From contig MNVR01000017.1 of NCBI GenBank assembly GCA_001873995.1, forward strand, positions 1 through 40,981: a stretch of DNA of 40,981 nt. The letters run 5' to 3'. Source of the DNA: Candidatus Phelpsiimicrobium noxiivivens (GTDB lineage Bacteria > Omnitrophota > Gorgyraeia > Velamenicoccales > Velamenicoccaceae). The notes beneath the pieces are model-generated. The model had not been told where the DNA came from and did not search any database. It saw nothing but the letters and a program-made list of their open reading frames with translations. Of the stretch, positions 26,796 to 34,914 are shown piece by piece (within the stretch, counting starts at the first letter, position 1; every line of letters starts with the position of its first letter). Made by a program: the position numbers and the translations under genes.

Positions 26796-27000
26796 TGAAT
26801 AGATTATATATCATAACAAGGGCGATGACAGCAATTCCTTCGGCGAATAAAAAAGCAAACCCCATAGCTAACATGATCTTGGGCGACGCCGCGGGGTTCC
26901 TGCCTAAAGCCCGGACAGCCGCGTATCCGACTAGAGCAATAATAAGGGATGGGCCCAAGGTGCTGATGAACATAACTAACGCTATTGTTAAATTCCGCAT
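26791..27000 (-). CDS. atpE: ATP synthase c subunit (rotor ring)
   Basis: 69 residues, two transmembrane helices (~3-31 and ~42-66) joined by the polar loop GRNPAAS (the conserved R-N/Q-P). The ion-binding carboxylate is Glu54 in FLFAEGIAVIALVMIY. The first-helix Gln and the Ser/Thr after Glu that mark sodium-binding rings are missing (Ile and Gly instead), so protons are the likelier ion; this is inference. AGGGG lies seven bases before ATG. The stop codon belongs to REP copy 7. Confidence 0.93.
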   Translation of the reverse strand: MRNLTIALVMFISTLGPSLIIALVGYAAVRALGRNPAASPKIMLAMGFAFLFAEGIAVIALVMIYNLFK

Positions 27001-27010
27001 AACGGCGCCC

Positions 27011-27259
27011 CTACTCCACCAAAATGATCAGTTCATTATTTCTCATCCTCGCCAAACCTCTGTGGACGCGAATAGGCGTTAAATCATGCGCTCCAAGTTT
27101 TGCCACGGGCCTAAGCCTAATAAGGCCTTTACCCAAAGCTACAAAAATAGATTCGTGGTCATCTAATATAGACATTTCTCCATCGGTAGCTGGCAATATG
27201 GCCTCTGAAACAGCGCCCTGAAAAATAGTATGTTGAGCATCCAGAATAGATATTCTCAT
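27011..27259 (-). CDS. atpC: ATP synthase epsilon subunit, beta-domain only
   Basis: 82 residues (MRISILDAQHTIFQGAVSEA, then ILPATDGEMSILDDHESIF). It covers just the N-terminal beta-sandwich of epsilon; the C-terminal two-helix regulatory domain (about 40-50 residues in typical epsilon) is absent, and the sequence ends LIILVE before a stop with no obvious frameshift. It starts six bases after the cyclase gene stop. In N-ATPase operons epsilon also precedes the membrane-subunit genes, but there atpQ, atpR and the a-subunit gene lie between epsilon and c; here nothing does. Confidence 0.85.
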   Translation of the reverse strand: MRISILDAQHTIFQGAVSEAILPATDGEMSILDDHESIFVALGKGLIRLRPVAKLGAHDLTPIRVHRGLARMRNNELIILVE

Positions 27260-27265
27260 TGGCTC

Positions 27266-28144
27266 TTATGCCACGCAGACCTTGTTCTTGCCAGTGATCT
27301 TGGCCTGATATAGCGCCTTATCCGCTTTGTCTATTAAGACGTCTTTTTCGGCCGCGTCAGCCGGATAATCAGAAATACCCATGCTAATGGTGGTAGGCAG
27401 GCTTAAGCGCACGAGATTCAACACTCTCTCTGCGGCTAAGACCGCGCCCTTCTTGTCTGTTTCTATCATCAGGATCACAAATTCTTCACCGCCGTAACGA
27501 AAGACCATATCTAAATTCCTGACGGAGCGGACAAAAAGGTTTGTCAAACCCCGTAAGAGTTCATCGCCCGCCATGTGACCGTTTGTATCATTGTATTTTT
27601 TAAAATTATCCACATCCGTCATGATCGCGCAGAAATGCTGAGGATAGCGGCGCGCGCGAGTTATTTCGCGGTCTAAGACTTCATGAAGATAGCGATGATT
27701 ATAAACACCAGTCAGGCCGTCTAAAATAGATAAGTCGTAATAATACGATTTCTTATTTGCTTCATCCATAAGCGCGTAGCGTTCCACAGCGTGTTCTACT
27801 ACGATCCTTATCTCGCTGGGGTTGAAAGGCTTAGTAATGTATCCAAATGCGCCGTCTTCCATGACTTCAATAGCAGAATTGATAAAGAGATACGGCGTGA
27901 TAACTACAATACTTATTTTAGTGTCTATGTTCTTAACGGCGCGCACGAGATCCGAACCGCTCATGTCCGGCATCCTGAGCTCCGCTATTACCACGGTGCA
28001 CTTTATATCTTTGAGCATCTTTAAACCTTCTTTGGCCGAACTCGCCATGCTCACGTTATGGCCTGCGGCATAAAGAACCTGACCCAGCGTTTCCGATACC
28101 TCTTTTTCATCTTCAATTACTAAAATATCAGAGCTTTTCTTCAT
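27266..28144 (-). CDS. Receiver-GGDEF diguanylate cyclase with Glu in place of the phospho-Asp
   Basis: 292 residues. Receiver domain ~1-120: the phosphorylation strand reads VVIAELRMPDMSG, with Glu55 where Asp is expected; Thr83 and Lys105 (YITKPF) are conserved. GGDEF domain ~130-290 with active-site GGEEF (218-222), substrate motifs DVDNFKKYND and DGLTGVYNH, and the product-inhibition I-site R209-N-L-D212 five residues before GGEEF. It should make c-di-GMP, and the Glu may lock the receiver in an active-like state. It is the first gene of the run that continues into the ATP synthase genes. Confidence 0.9.
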   Translation of the reverse strand: MKKSSDILVIEDEKEVSETLGQVLYAAGHNVSMASSAKEGLKMLKDIKCTVVIAELRMPDMSGSDLVRAVKNIDTKISIVVITPYLFINSAIEVMEDGAFGYITKPFNPSEIRIVVEHAVERYALMDEANKKSYYYDLSILDGLTGVYNHRYLHEVLDREITRARRYPQHFCAIMTDVDNFKKYNDTNGHMAGDELLRGLTNLFVRSVRNLDMVFRYGGEEFVILMIETDKKGAVLAAERVLNLVRLSLPTTISMGISDYPADAAEKDVLIDKADKALYQAKITGKNKVCVA

Positions 28145-28161
28145 GGCACACCTCTACTATT

Positions 28162-28167
28162 ATTATA
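28162..28167 (-). promoter_or_regulatory. Possible -10 box before the cyclase/ATP synthase operon
   Basis: A TATAAT lies 17 bases upstream of the cyclase start codon on the minus strand, with AGAGG just before the ATG. No good -35 hexamer is found at the right distance, so this is weak. The remaining sequence up to the tRNA gene (28168-28309) shows only A/T-rich runs and no gene. Confidence 0.25.
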
Positions 28168-28309
28168 GAGCCCCTTTAGGGACGTAATCCCACCCATTCG
28201 CCTCCGGCGGACTGGATGCGGTATAAATTACGTAACTTATTACTATATATTATATATAGAAGCAGGGAGAGTCAACTGTTTTCACTGTATTTTGGGACGG
28301 GAAAATTCA

Positions 28310-28384
28310 CGTCCCCAACCGGATTCGAACCGGTGCCGCAAGCTTGAAAAGCTCGTGTCCTAGGCCAGACTAGACGATGGGGAC
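28310..28384 (-). tRNA. tRNA-Glu (TTC)
   Basis: 75 nt on the minus strand. Acceptor arms GTCCCCA and TGGGGAC pair fully, discriminator G, anticodon stem CGAGC/GCTTG with loop TTTTCAA (anticodon TTC), T-loop GGTTCGAATCC. No CCA is encoded. It stands alone between the divergent cyclase/ATP synthase operon and the FIST operon. Confidence 0.95.
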
Positions 28385-28413
28385 TGACATAAATAAATTT
28401 TGGTGCTCATAGC

Positions 28414-28440
28414 CCCAACGGCCACAAAGTAGCCATTGGG
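28414..28440. other. Imperfect hairpin upstream of the FIST operon
   Basis: CCCAACGGC (28414-28422) and GCCATTGGG (28432-28440) pair with one mismatch around a 9-nt loop. No T-run follows, so it is not a good intrinsic terminator. It lies between tRNA-Glu and the FIST promoter, with no gene around it. Confidence 0.3.
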
Positions 28441-28541
28441 ACTTCACTGGATAAATAACTTTTTGTGGTCAGAATTTTACCTATGAAATCCTCTGTTGTC
28501 AAGGAAAGTTTGAGGCTCCCATGCTCATTTGATATAACTGC

Positions 28542-28570
28542 TTGACTCTTCACGTGATTTAGGTTATTTT
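28542..28570 (+). promoter_or_regulatory. Promoter of the FIST operon, predicted leaderless transcript
   Basis: TTGACT (28542-28547), 17-bp spacer, TATTTT (28565-28570). The expected start of transcription, about seven bases after the -10 box, coincides with the ATG at 28578. No Shine-Dalgarno precedes that ATG, which fits a leaderless message. Confidence 0.55.
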
Positions 28571-28577
28571 TAGTTCA

Positions 28578-29786
28578 ATGAGCACCTTCATAGGCATCGG
28601 CGTGAGCGAAAAAAAAGATCCTTTCCTGGCAGCTGCAGAAGCGGCCAAACTCGCCCTGTATCAACTCCACCATAGAGAGATTACTCTTGGTATTTTATTC
28701 TCTACGATCCACTTCGCTGATAAGAGGCTTTTAGAAGGCATTACCTATAGCCTGGGCAATATAAAACTGCTTGGTTGCAGCGGCGCCGCCCTCATCTCTT
28801 CCCATGGGATCCTCAAATACGGCGTCGGGGTAATGCTTATAAATTCTGATAAAATAAAATTTGGCCTTGCGGCATCAGGCCCCATTAATACAAAAGGCCC
28901 GCGCGCCGCTGGAGAAGAATTCGCCCGCGAGGCTCTTAAAAACTTAGGAATGACCCAGCGGGACATGGCACTTATCTTATCCGACGGCCTGGTAGAAAAT
29001 GGATCAGACCTTCTGCGGGGTATCAAAGACGTCGTCGGATCAAGTTTCCCGGTCTTCGGCGGCTCCAGCGCGGATAATTTAAGATTTTTTAAAACTTACC
29101 AATATTTTAACAACGAGCTGTTGGCCAACAGCCTCATCGGCGCTATTTTTTCCGGAGAGGATCTCTTTGGCATAGGAGTGCGCCACGGCTGGAAGCCTCT
29201 TGGAAAACCTCACACCATAACCGAAGTCAAGGGCAATATCATAAAAAAAATAGAAGGCAAGCCCGCGATATCAATTTATGAAGAATACTTCGGTAAATCA
29301 AAAGAAGAGATAAAAAATACACTAATACGCATGAGCATTTATTATCCTCTGGGGCTTTACGTGCCCGGAGAATCTGAATACCTTTTAAGGAATGCGCTGC
29401 GCATAGACGAAGACGGCGGCCTGGTCTGCCAGGGAGACGCCTCGGAAGGAAACGACGCGCGCCTCATGATGGGCACTAAGGACTGGGCGCTAGATGCCGC
29501 TGCCCAAGCGGCGCAAGAAGCCAAGAGCGCTTTACAGGATAAAACTATCAAAGGCGCTATCATCTTTGAATCCATCTCGCGCCATAAACTTCTTGGACGG
29601 TTGACAGAGAAAGAGTTATCGCGTATAAAAGAAGTACTGGGCGACGTCCCCATCCTGGGGATATGCACATATGGAGAACAAGCGCCGTTAAAATCAGTTG
29701 AGCATTACGGAGAACCATACTTCCACAATGAAACAATTGCCATATTAACCATAGGCGAATCCCATGCCGCTAACAAACTCGTTTAA
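28578..29786 (+). CDS. FIST-domain sensory protein
   Basis: 402 residues, no signal peptide or membrane segment. N-terminal FIST domain (~25-215: LGILFSTIHFADKRLLEGI, LLGCSGAALISSHG, FPVFGGSSADNLRF) and FIST_C domain (~225-385: AISIYEEYFG, GAIIFESISRHKLLG, ILGICTYGEQAPL). FIST domains are thought to sense small ligands such as amino acids and are found beside chemotaxis and two-component genes. Its end overlaps the kinase gene by 23 bp, so it probably feeds that kinase. Ligand not deducible. Confidence 0.92.
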   Translation: MSTFIGIGVSEKKDPFLAAAEAAKLALYQLHHREITLGILFSTIHFADKRLLEGITYSLGNIKLLGCSGAALISSHGILKYGVGVMLINSDKIKFGLAASGPINTKGPRAAGEEFAREALKNLGMTQRDMALILSDGLVENGSDLLRGIKDVVGSSFPVFGGSSADNLRFFKTYQYFNNELLANSLIGAIFSGEDLFGIGVRHGWKPLGKPHTITEVKGNIIKKIEGKPAISIYEEYFGKSKEEIKNTLIRMSIYYPLGLYVPGESEYLLRNALRIDEDGGLVCQGDASEGNDARLMMGTKDWALDAAAQAAQEAKSALQDKTIKGAIIFESISRHKLLGRLTEKELSRIKEVLGDVPILGICTYGEQAPLKSVEHYGEPYFHNETIAILTIGESHAANKLV

Positions 29787-31296
29787 AGAACCGGTCATAT
29801 TAGAGAACATCCTCAATTTCGCGGGAATGTTTGGCCTTATCGCCGTCATCGCCCTTATCATCATTCTCGTCTTTAAGATGGAAAAAATAAAAGAGCTCCA
29901 GGCACAACTCGCCAAACTCAAGCGAGCTTTTGATGAGTTGGACGGCCAAGCCAAACTTATCGTCCAGACAGACCTAGAACTTCACCACGCTCAGGAAGAA
30001 TTAGACAAAAAGGTCACAGGCCTCGTCACCCTGCAAAAACTCACGCGCATGATCTCTACGACCTTAGACGAAGAAGAAATATTCAGAAAACTTGAAGAGA
30101 AACACATCGTGGAACTCGGTTTTGATCGCGCCCTTGCCTTTTCTAAAGACGACGCTAACATTTACCGCGCGCGCATTTCTATCGGCTATACGATGGAAGA
30201 AACCAACTACATCATAAAAGAACTGCTGAACCACCCTCTTATTTTAGATAAAGTGCTGGATAAGAACAAGGTGTTCTCTTCGCTGGACACGGACAAGGAT
30301 AAAGCTAGCAAAGAAATACCTGATCTTATCAAACTTCTTGATATATCATCCTTCGTCTGCGCGCCTATGATGAAAAAAGACGGCGCCATAGGCGCGCTCA
30401 TCTTGGGCTGCGAATCTCCATACACGCGCCTGACCGAAGGTGACAAAGACCTCGTTTATATCCTGGCTACACAAATAGGGCAGGCTTTGGAAAACGCCAA
30501 ATTATTTGAAGAGACCTGGCGTTCCCACCAGGAATTAGAAGCAAAGATCCAGCAAAGAACCAAAGAATTATCAGCGGCCCTTGAAGAGATCAAACTGATC
30601 AGTAAAAGAAAAACCGACTTCATCAGCGCTGTTTCACACGAATTACGCACTCCGCTAACATCCATAAAAGGATACGCGTCCATCTTAGCCTTAGGCAAAC
30701 TTGGCGTTTTGCCTCCGGAGGCAAAAGAAAGGGTGGAAAAAATAAATAAACACTCTGACAACCTTTCCCAGCTTATCAACAACCTGCTGGATATATCAAG
30801 GATAGAATCCGGGCGCGTGGAGCTAAAGCTTGAATCACTGAACTTAAAAAATATAACAGACAGCCTGACGGATATGCTGGCCCCGGCGATGAAAGAAAAG
30901 GCGATAGAATTCCTTGTTGACCTGCCGACCGGCTCACCGCTTGTCAAAGGTGACAAAATACAGATTGAGCGCGTTTTCATAAACCTCGTGGGTAACGCCA
31001 TCAAATTCGTCCCAGAGAACGGACGCATAACAATAAAAGCCAAAATGCTGGATCCAGAGACCGTTCAGGTCTCGGTGTCAGACAATGGCATAGGCATACC
31101 CGAAAAAGACTTGGCCAAGCTCGGAGAAGAATTCTTTAGGATTGACAATGACGTCAACGCAAAAGTAAAAGGAACAGGCCTGGGGCTGTCTTTAGTCAAA
31201 TCCATTGTAGCGGCGCACAAAGGGAAATTAACCATCTCAAGTCAACCGGGCAAAGGATCAACATTCTCATTTACCCTGCCCAGAGGAGTCATATGA
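29764..31296 (+). CDS. GAF-domain histidine kinase
   Basis: 510 residues. One transmembrane helix at ~19-38 (FAGMFGLIAVIALIIILVF), coiled coil ~40-90, GAF domain ~95-250, second coiled coil, then HisKA with His292 in DFISAVSHELRTPLTSIKG and HATPase with the N box FINLVGNAIKFVPENG and G boxes VSDNGIGIP and GTGLGLSLVKSI. An orthodox membrane-attached kinase that probably receives input from the FIST protein. Its start lies inside the FIST gene; its stop overlaps the next start as ATGA. Confidence 0.93.
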   Translation: MPLTNSFKEPVILENILNFAGMFGLIAVIALIIILVFKMEKIKELQAQLAKLKRAFDELDGQAKLIVQTDLELHHAQEELDKKVTGLVTLQKLTRMISTTLDEEEIFRKLEEKHIVELGFDRALAFSKDDANIYRARISIGYTMEETNYIIKELLNHPLILDKVLDKNKVFSSLDTDKDKASKEIPDLIKLLDISSFVCAPMMKKDGAIGALILGCESPYTRLTEGDKDLVYILATQIGQALENAKLFEETWRSHQELEAKIQQRTKELSAALEEIKLISKRKTDFISAVSHELRTPLTSIKGYASILALGKLGVLPPEAKERVEKINKHSDNLSQLINNLLDISRIESGRVELKLESLNLKNITDSLTDMLAPAMKEKAIEFLVDLPTGSPLVKGDKIQIERVFINLVGNAIKFVPENGRITIKAKMLDPETVQVSVSDNGIGIPEKDLAKLGEEFFRIDNDVNAKVKGTGLGLSLVKSIVAAHKGKLTISSQPGKGSTFSFTLPRGVI

Positions 31297-32036
31297 AAAA
31301 GATCTTAGTTATTGACGACGAGGCCGACATAAGAGAAATAGTGCGCCTCTATCTCGCTGAAGAAGGATTTAAAGTGATAGAAGCCGGGAACGGACAGGAC
31401 GGTATCTTGACGGCGCAACGGGAAAAACCTGACCTGATCATTCTTGATATCATGATGCCTGGCATCAACGGCTTTGAAGTCGCCAAACACTTAAAGGACG
31501 ACCCCAACACGCACAATATCCCCATTATCATCCTTTCTGTCTTAGCTCAAGATTCTCAATACAGGCACGGTATTTTGGACTATATATCCAAACCATTCCG
31601 CCAAGAGGAACTCGTGGGCATCATAAAAAAAGTTTTTGAAAAAGTTAAAGGAAGGCCAAACAAAAAATCGGTTTTGATCGTAGACGACGACCCCGACATT
31701 GTGGATATTATCGCCATATGCCTTAAAGACAATAACATCGTGCCGGAAAAAGCCTATAATGGCCTGGACGCGCTGGAAAATATAAAAACAAAGAACGTTG
31801 ACCTGATCCTCCTAGACATAAACATGCCCGGGATGAACGGGTTTGAAGTCATAAAACAATTAAAATTGGATAAAAAAACCTGCGACATCCCTATTGTCGT
31901 ATTGACTGGGACATATATTTCAGAGGACGATAAAAAACACGGCCTTACCCTCGGAGTCGCCAAGTATCTTACCAAACCCTTCTCAGCGGATGACTTAACC
32001 AAGGAGATCAAGGAGGCGTTTAATGTCAAGACATAG
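31293..32036 (+). CDS. Double-receiver response regulator
   Basis: 247 residues, two complete receiver domains in tandem (~1-118 and ~125-245), no output domain. Phospho-acceptors Asp52 (LIILDIMMPG) and Asp175 (LILLDINMPG), each with an acidic pocket (VIDDE, IVDDDPD) and Lys (ISKPF, LTKPF). The first receiver has a shortened alpha4 region (SVLAQDSQYRHGILDYISKP). Overlap with the kinase gene makes it the direct partner; it may act as a phosphate splitter or relay to the receiver-GGDEF protein encoded next. Confidence 0.92.
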   Translation: MKKILVIDDEADIREIVRLYLAEEGFKVIEAGNGQDGILTAQREKPDLIILDIMMPGINGFEVAKHLKDDPNTHNIPIIILSVLAQDSQYRHGILDYISKPFRQEELVGIIKKVFEKVKGRPNKKSVLIVDDDPDIVDIIAICLKDNNIVPEKAYNGLDALENIKTKNVDLILLDINMPGMNGFEVIKQLKLDKKTCDIPIVVLTGTYISEDDKKHGLTLGVAKYLTKPFSADDLTKEIKEAFNVKT

Positions 32037-32964
32037 GATCATCGTCATAGACGACGACCCGGATATCCGCGACGTCCTGGCTCTAACGCTTGCCCAGGAA
32101 GACTATGAAGTCCTGCAGGCCCAGGATGGCGAAGAAGGCTTGATCCTAATCAAAAATAAAGCGCCAGACCTGGTCATAGCTGACTACAATATGCCAAAAA
32201 TGAACGGCCCGACGCTTACAGGCATAATAAAAAAAGATATCCTTATGTCACACTTACCCATCATAATGCTTACAGGAAAGAGCGAAGTGATCGACAAAGT
32301 CTCAGGCATTAACGCCGGCGCCGATGATTATATAATCAAGCCCTTTGAACCGCAAGAATTGCTAGCCCGTATAAAAATGATATTGCGCCGGACTGAGCGC
32401 GACCTGGAAGCAAACCCATTAACAAGACTGCCAGGCAACGTCTCTATTTTAAACGAGCTGCAGAACCGTATAGAAAAAAAGGTGCAATTCGCCGTAGCTT
32501 ATATAGACTTAGACAAATTCAAAGTTTACAACGACAAATACGGCTTCAGGCATGGAGATGAAGTCATACGCGATACTGCAAGGCTATTGATACGCTCAAC
32601 CCAAGAGCTGGGAAACACGGAGGATTTTATAGGCCATATAGGAGGCGATGATTTCGTCGTTGTAACAACACCCGATAGAGTAGACGCCATCTGCGAAAAG
32701 GTCATCTCGGAATTTGAAAAAAAAGCCCCCAGCTTCTACAACGAAGACGACCGGGCCGCAGGTTTTATCGTAGGCCATGACAGAAAAGGAGTAGAGCAAA
32801 AGTTCGCCCTGCTCTCGGTTTCTATCGGTGTTGTGACTAACGAGAAAAAAGAACTAAACCACGTGGCGCAAATAAGTGAGATCGGCGCGGAGCTAAAAGA
32901 AGCTGCCAAGCGTATTGAACGCTCCAGTTATATAAAGGACAAGCGGACAGATACCCGTCCCTAA
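32023..32964 (+). CDS. Receiver-GGDEF protein (GGDDF variant)
   Basis: 313 residues, overlapping the previous gene by 14 bp. Receiver ~1-120 with Asp54 in LVIADYNMPKMNG and Lys in IIKPF. Cyclase-like domain ~130-300 with NPLTRLPGN, YIDLDKFKVYNDKYG and the active-site variant GGDDF (207-211). The inhibitory I-site is missing: NTED stands where RxxD is expected. GGDDF may still be catalytic, but this is not certain. Final output of the FIST-kinase-receiver cascade. The stop TAA shares two bases with REP copy 8. Confidence 0.9.
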   Translation: MSRHRIIVIDDDPDIRDVLALTLAQEDYEVLQAQDGEEGLILIKNKAPDLVIADYNMPKMNGPTLTGIIKKDILMSHLPIIMLTGKSEVIDKVSGINAGADDYIIKPFEPQELLARIKMILRRTERDLEANPLTRLPGNVSILNELQNRIEKKVQFAVAYIDLDKFKVYNDKYGFRHGDEVIRDTARLLIRSTQELGNTEDFIGHIGGDDFVVVTTPDRVDAICEKVISEFEKKAPSFYNEDDRAAGFIVGHDRKGVEQKFALLSVSIGVVTNEKKELNHVAQISEIGAELKEAAKRIERSSYIKDKRTDTRP

Positions 32965-32997
32965 TGAGACATATCAAGCAGGATGATTTGTCTCATT
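32963..32997. repeat. REP-like palindrome, copy 8, between converging transcripts
   Basis: Arms AATGAGACATATCA / TGATTTGTCTCATT, loop AGCAGGA. It starts at the stop codon of the receiver-GGDEF gene (TAA followed directly by TGA) and ends eight bases from the 3' end of tRNA-Leu on the other strand. Confidence 0.9.
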
Positions 32998-33004
32998 AAA
33001 ATCT

Positions 33005-33086
33005 TGCCGGGAAAGGGGGTCGAACCCTTACGCCTTACGGCATACGCCCCTCAAACGTATGTGTCTGCCAATTCCACCATCCCGGC
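33005..33086 (-). tRNA. tRNA-Leu (GAG)
   Basis: 82 nt on the minus strand. Acceptor GCCGGGA/TCCCGGC, D-arm TGGTGGAATTGGCAGACA, anticodon stem TACGT/GCGTA with loop TTGAGGG, long variable arm TGCCGTAAGGCG as in class II tRNAs, T-loop GGTTCGACCC. No CCA encoded. It begins 11 bp after the pilT stop on the same strand, so it may be processed from a pilT transcript. Confidence 0.94.
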
Positions 33087-33097
33087 GATATTTTTTC

Positions 33098-34144
33098 TTA
33101 AGCACTCTCAAATAATTTTTTGTAGCGGACCCATGGAAGAGCTACATCCGCGGAAATCTTACCAGCATTGACCAGATTTTTCAACGATTTTTCAAGCGTC
33201 TGCATACCCCGTTGACTGCCTGTCTCTATCTCCGTAAAGATCTGATGAGTCTTTTTGCCGCGGATAAGCTGACGAATGCCGGTCGTGCACACCATAACCT
33301 CGCTGGCCAACAGCCTGCTTTTACCGTCAACCGACGGGAGAAGTACCTGAGAAACCACCATCTCTAATGACTCAGCTAATTGTATGCGTATCTGCTCCTG
33401 CTGGTGCGGCGGAAATATATCAATGATCCTGTCAACTGCCTGAGCCGCGCCCCTCATATGCAGCGTTCCCAAAATAAGATGGCCTGTTTCAGCGGCTGTC
33501 ATAACCATGGAAATAGTCTCAAGATCGCGCATTTCACCTACCAAAATAACGTCCGGGTCTTCACGCAGGGCCGCTCGCAAGGCATCAGAAAAAGAGTGAG
33601 CGTGCGCGCCTATCTCCCGTTGATTAACAATGCAATTTTTATGTTTATGAATAAACTCTATAGGGTCTTCTATGGTAATAATATGATCGTGCCTGGTGGA
33701 GTTTATGCGATCAATAATGGAGGCGAGCGTCGTTGATTTGCCACTGCCTGTTACGCCAGTTACAAGCACAAGGCCTCGCCTCATCTCCGCCACATCTGAG
33801 ACTATATCCGGCAGCCCCAGCCCCGCAAGAGGCCTGATCACGCTAGGCACAAAACGGAACGCCGCGCATAAACCGTTTTTGTCATAAAAGACATTGACGC
33901 GAAAGCGCGCTATGTTTTTTATCTCAATGCCTAAGTCTATCTCCTGGCCCGGAATTATATTTTTTTTGTCATCCGGCAGGATCTTAGTTATCATCTCCCA
34001 TACTTCTTCACGGTCAAGGGGCTTGTCGCCCAGTTTTTCCAAAATGCCGTTGGAACGCATCATGGGCGGCAAACCGACGTCCAAGTGGAGGTCAGAAGCA
34101 TTCTTTGCCACTACGATCTTAAAAAATTCTTTAATATCGCTCAT
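33098..34144 (-). CDS. pilT: Twitching/retraction ATPase PilT
   Basis: 348 residues. PilT signatures: SDLHLDVGLPPMMRSNG, Walker A GVTGSGKSTT near 130-139, Asp box ITIEDPIEFIHKHKN, Walker B DPDVILVGEMRD, His box LGTLHMRGAAQ, and the C-terminal TGIRQLIRGKKTHQI, equivalent to the AIRNLIRE retraction motif. It depolymerises type IV pili, so the organism may retract its pilus-like fibre. It stands alone with tRNA-Leu, away from the secretion operon. His box 'HM' instead of 'HT' is a minor variation. Confidence 0.94.
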   Translation of the reverse strand: MSDIKEFFKIVVAKNASDLHLDVGLPPMMRSNGILEKLGDKPLDREEVWEMITKILPDDKKNIIPGQEIDLGIEIKNIARFRVNVFYDKNGLCAAFRFVPSVIRPLAGLGLPDIVSDVAEMRRGLVLVTGVTGSGKSTTLASIIDRINSTRHDHIITIEDPIEFIHKHKNCIVNQREIGAHAHSFSDALRAALREDPDVILVGEMRDLETISMVMTAAETGHLILGTLHMRGAAQAVDRIIDIFPPHQQEQIRIQLAESLEMVVSQVLLPSVDGKSRLLASEVMVCTTGIRQLIRGKKTHQIFTEIETGSQRGMQTLEKSLKNLVNAGKISADVALPWVRYKKLFESA

Positions 34145-34177
34145 TAGGTGTTATAATTATACATATTGGAGGCCCTT

Positions 34178-34480
34178 ATGAAAAGAAGAATTAAATCCCT
34201 GGCTATTATTTTTATGTTCTCATGGTTTTCCCTGTGCGCCTTTAGAGCCTACGCGGATGAAGTTCCTACGTTAAGCTTAAAAGATTCCATACCAATATCC
34301 GAAAAAGCGCTAACACAGGCCAAAGTAGATCTTACCAAATATTATCTTTACCAAGTAGAGTATTCTCTCTCCTCTGACGGCAGCTACTGGTTCCAGACAT
34401 ATAGACTGCGCTCATCCGGCTCAAACGAGATCTTTGTTAAGGTCTACATGAACGCAAAAACAGAAGTCTCAGGAATATAA
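34178..34480 (+). CDS. Small secreted protein of unknown function
   Basis: 100 residues from ATG 34178-34180, with GGAGG six bases upstream and a TATAAT at 34152-34157. Signal peptide ~1-27 (SLAIIFMFSWFSLCAFRAYA, then DEVPTL). The mature ~73 residues (ISEKALTQAKVDLTKYYLYQ, DGSYWFQTYRLRS, EIFVKVYMNAKTEV) have the alpha-beta look of a PepSY-like periplasmic domain, but I cannot assign a family. It is divergent from pilT and its 3' end overlaps the convergent receiver gene by 12 bp. Confidence 0.7.
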   Translation: MKRRIKSLAIIFMFSWFSLCAFRAYADEVPTLSLKDSIPISEKALTQAKVDLTKYYLYQVEYSLSSDGSYWFQTYRLRSSGSNEIFVKVYMNAKTEVSGI

Positions 34481-34846
34481 CGCCAGTTTCTTTTTCAGCA
34501 CTTCAAGAAGTTCTTTCAGGTCAATAGGCTTACTGTAAATATCCTGCCTCGGGCAACCCAGGGCCTTTAGCTCATCAATAAAATCATGCAATTCCATAGT
34601 GCCGCTTAGAATAATATAAGGCAGGCTTATGCCCGCGTCTTTCATATCGCTTAAAACGTCCACCCCCGGATAACCCGGCATAACAAGGTCCAAGACCATC
34701 AGGTCTATTCTCTGCCCCGACCTAATGATCTTAACGGCCTCCCTGCCGCCTGAGGCTAAAATGACCTCAAAACCAGACATGATCAAAAATTGCTGGAATA
34801 TCTTTAATATTTCTACTTCATCATCCACGATTAATATCTTAGCCAT
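34469..34846 (-). CDS. Single-domain response regulator
   Basis: 125 residues, only a receiver domain: VDDE pocket, Asp53 in LMVLDLVMPG, Ser/Thr ILSGT and Lys in YSKPIDL. Probable partner of the kinase encoded just upstream (31 bp gap). A ribosome binding site AGAAGGGA precedes the ATG and is part of a 14-bp direct repeat. With no output domain it may act by protein contact or in a phosphorelay. Confidence 0.88.
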   Translation of the reverse strand: MAKILIVDDEVEILKIFQQFLIMSGFEVILASGGREAVKIIRSGQRIDLMVLDLVMPGYPGVDVLSDMKDAGISLPYIILSGTMELHDFIDELKALGCPRQDIYSKPIDLKELLEVLKKKLALYS

Positions 34847-34853
34847 TATTAGA

Positions 34854-34914
34854 TCCCTTCTGGACTAGACCCGGCCATTATAATGAATTTGCCCGGTCTG
34901 TCCCTTCTGGACTA
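34854..34914. repeat. 14-bp direct repeat around the kinase/receiver junction
   Basis: TCCCTTCTGGACTA occurs at 34854-34867 and 34901-34914. One copy encodes the kinase C-terminus, the other supplies the receiver ribosome binding site. A related CCCTTTCTGGATTA lies at 39131-39144, just after the other receiver gene. Confidence 0.5.

Noticed and set aside
26791-27000. Sodium-specific c ring
   Set aside because: The first-helix Gln and the Ser/Thr after Glu54 typical of sodium rings are missing (Ile and Gly); protons are the likelier ion.
33005-33086. tRNA-Leu read with a 9-nt anticodon loop (possible intron or pseudogene)
   Set aside because: Aligning to class II tRNA-Leu gives a normal 7-nt loop TTGAGGG with stem TACGT/GCGTA and anticodon GAG.
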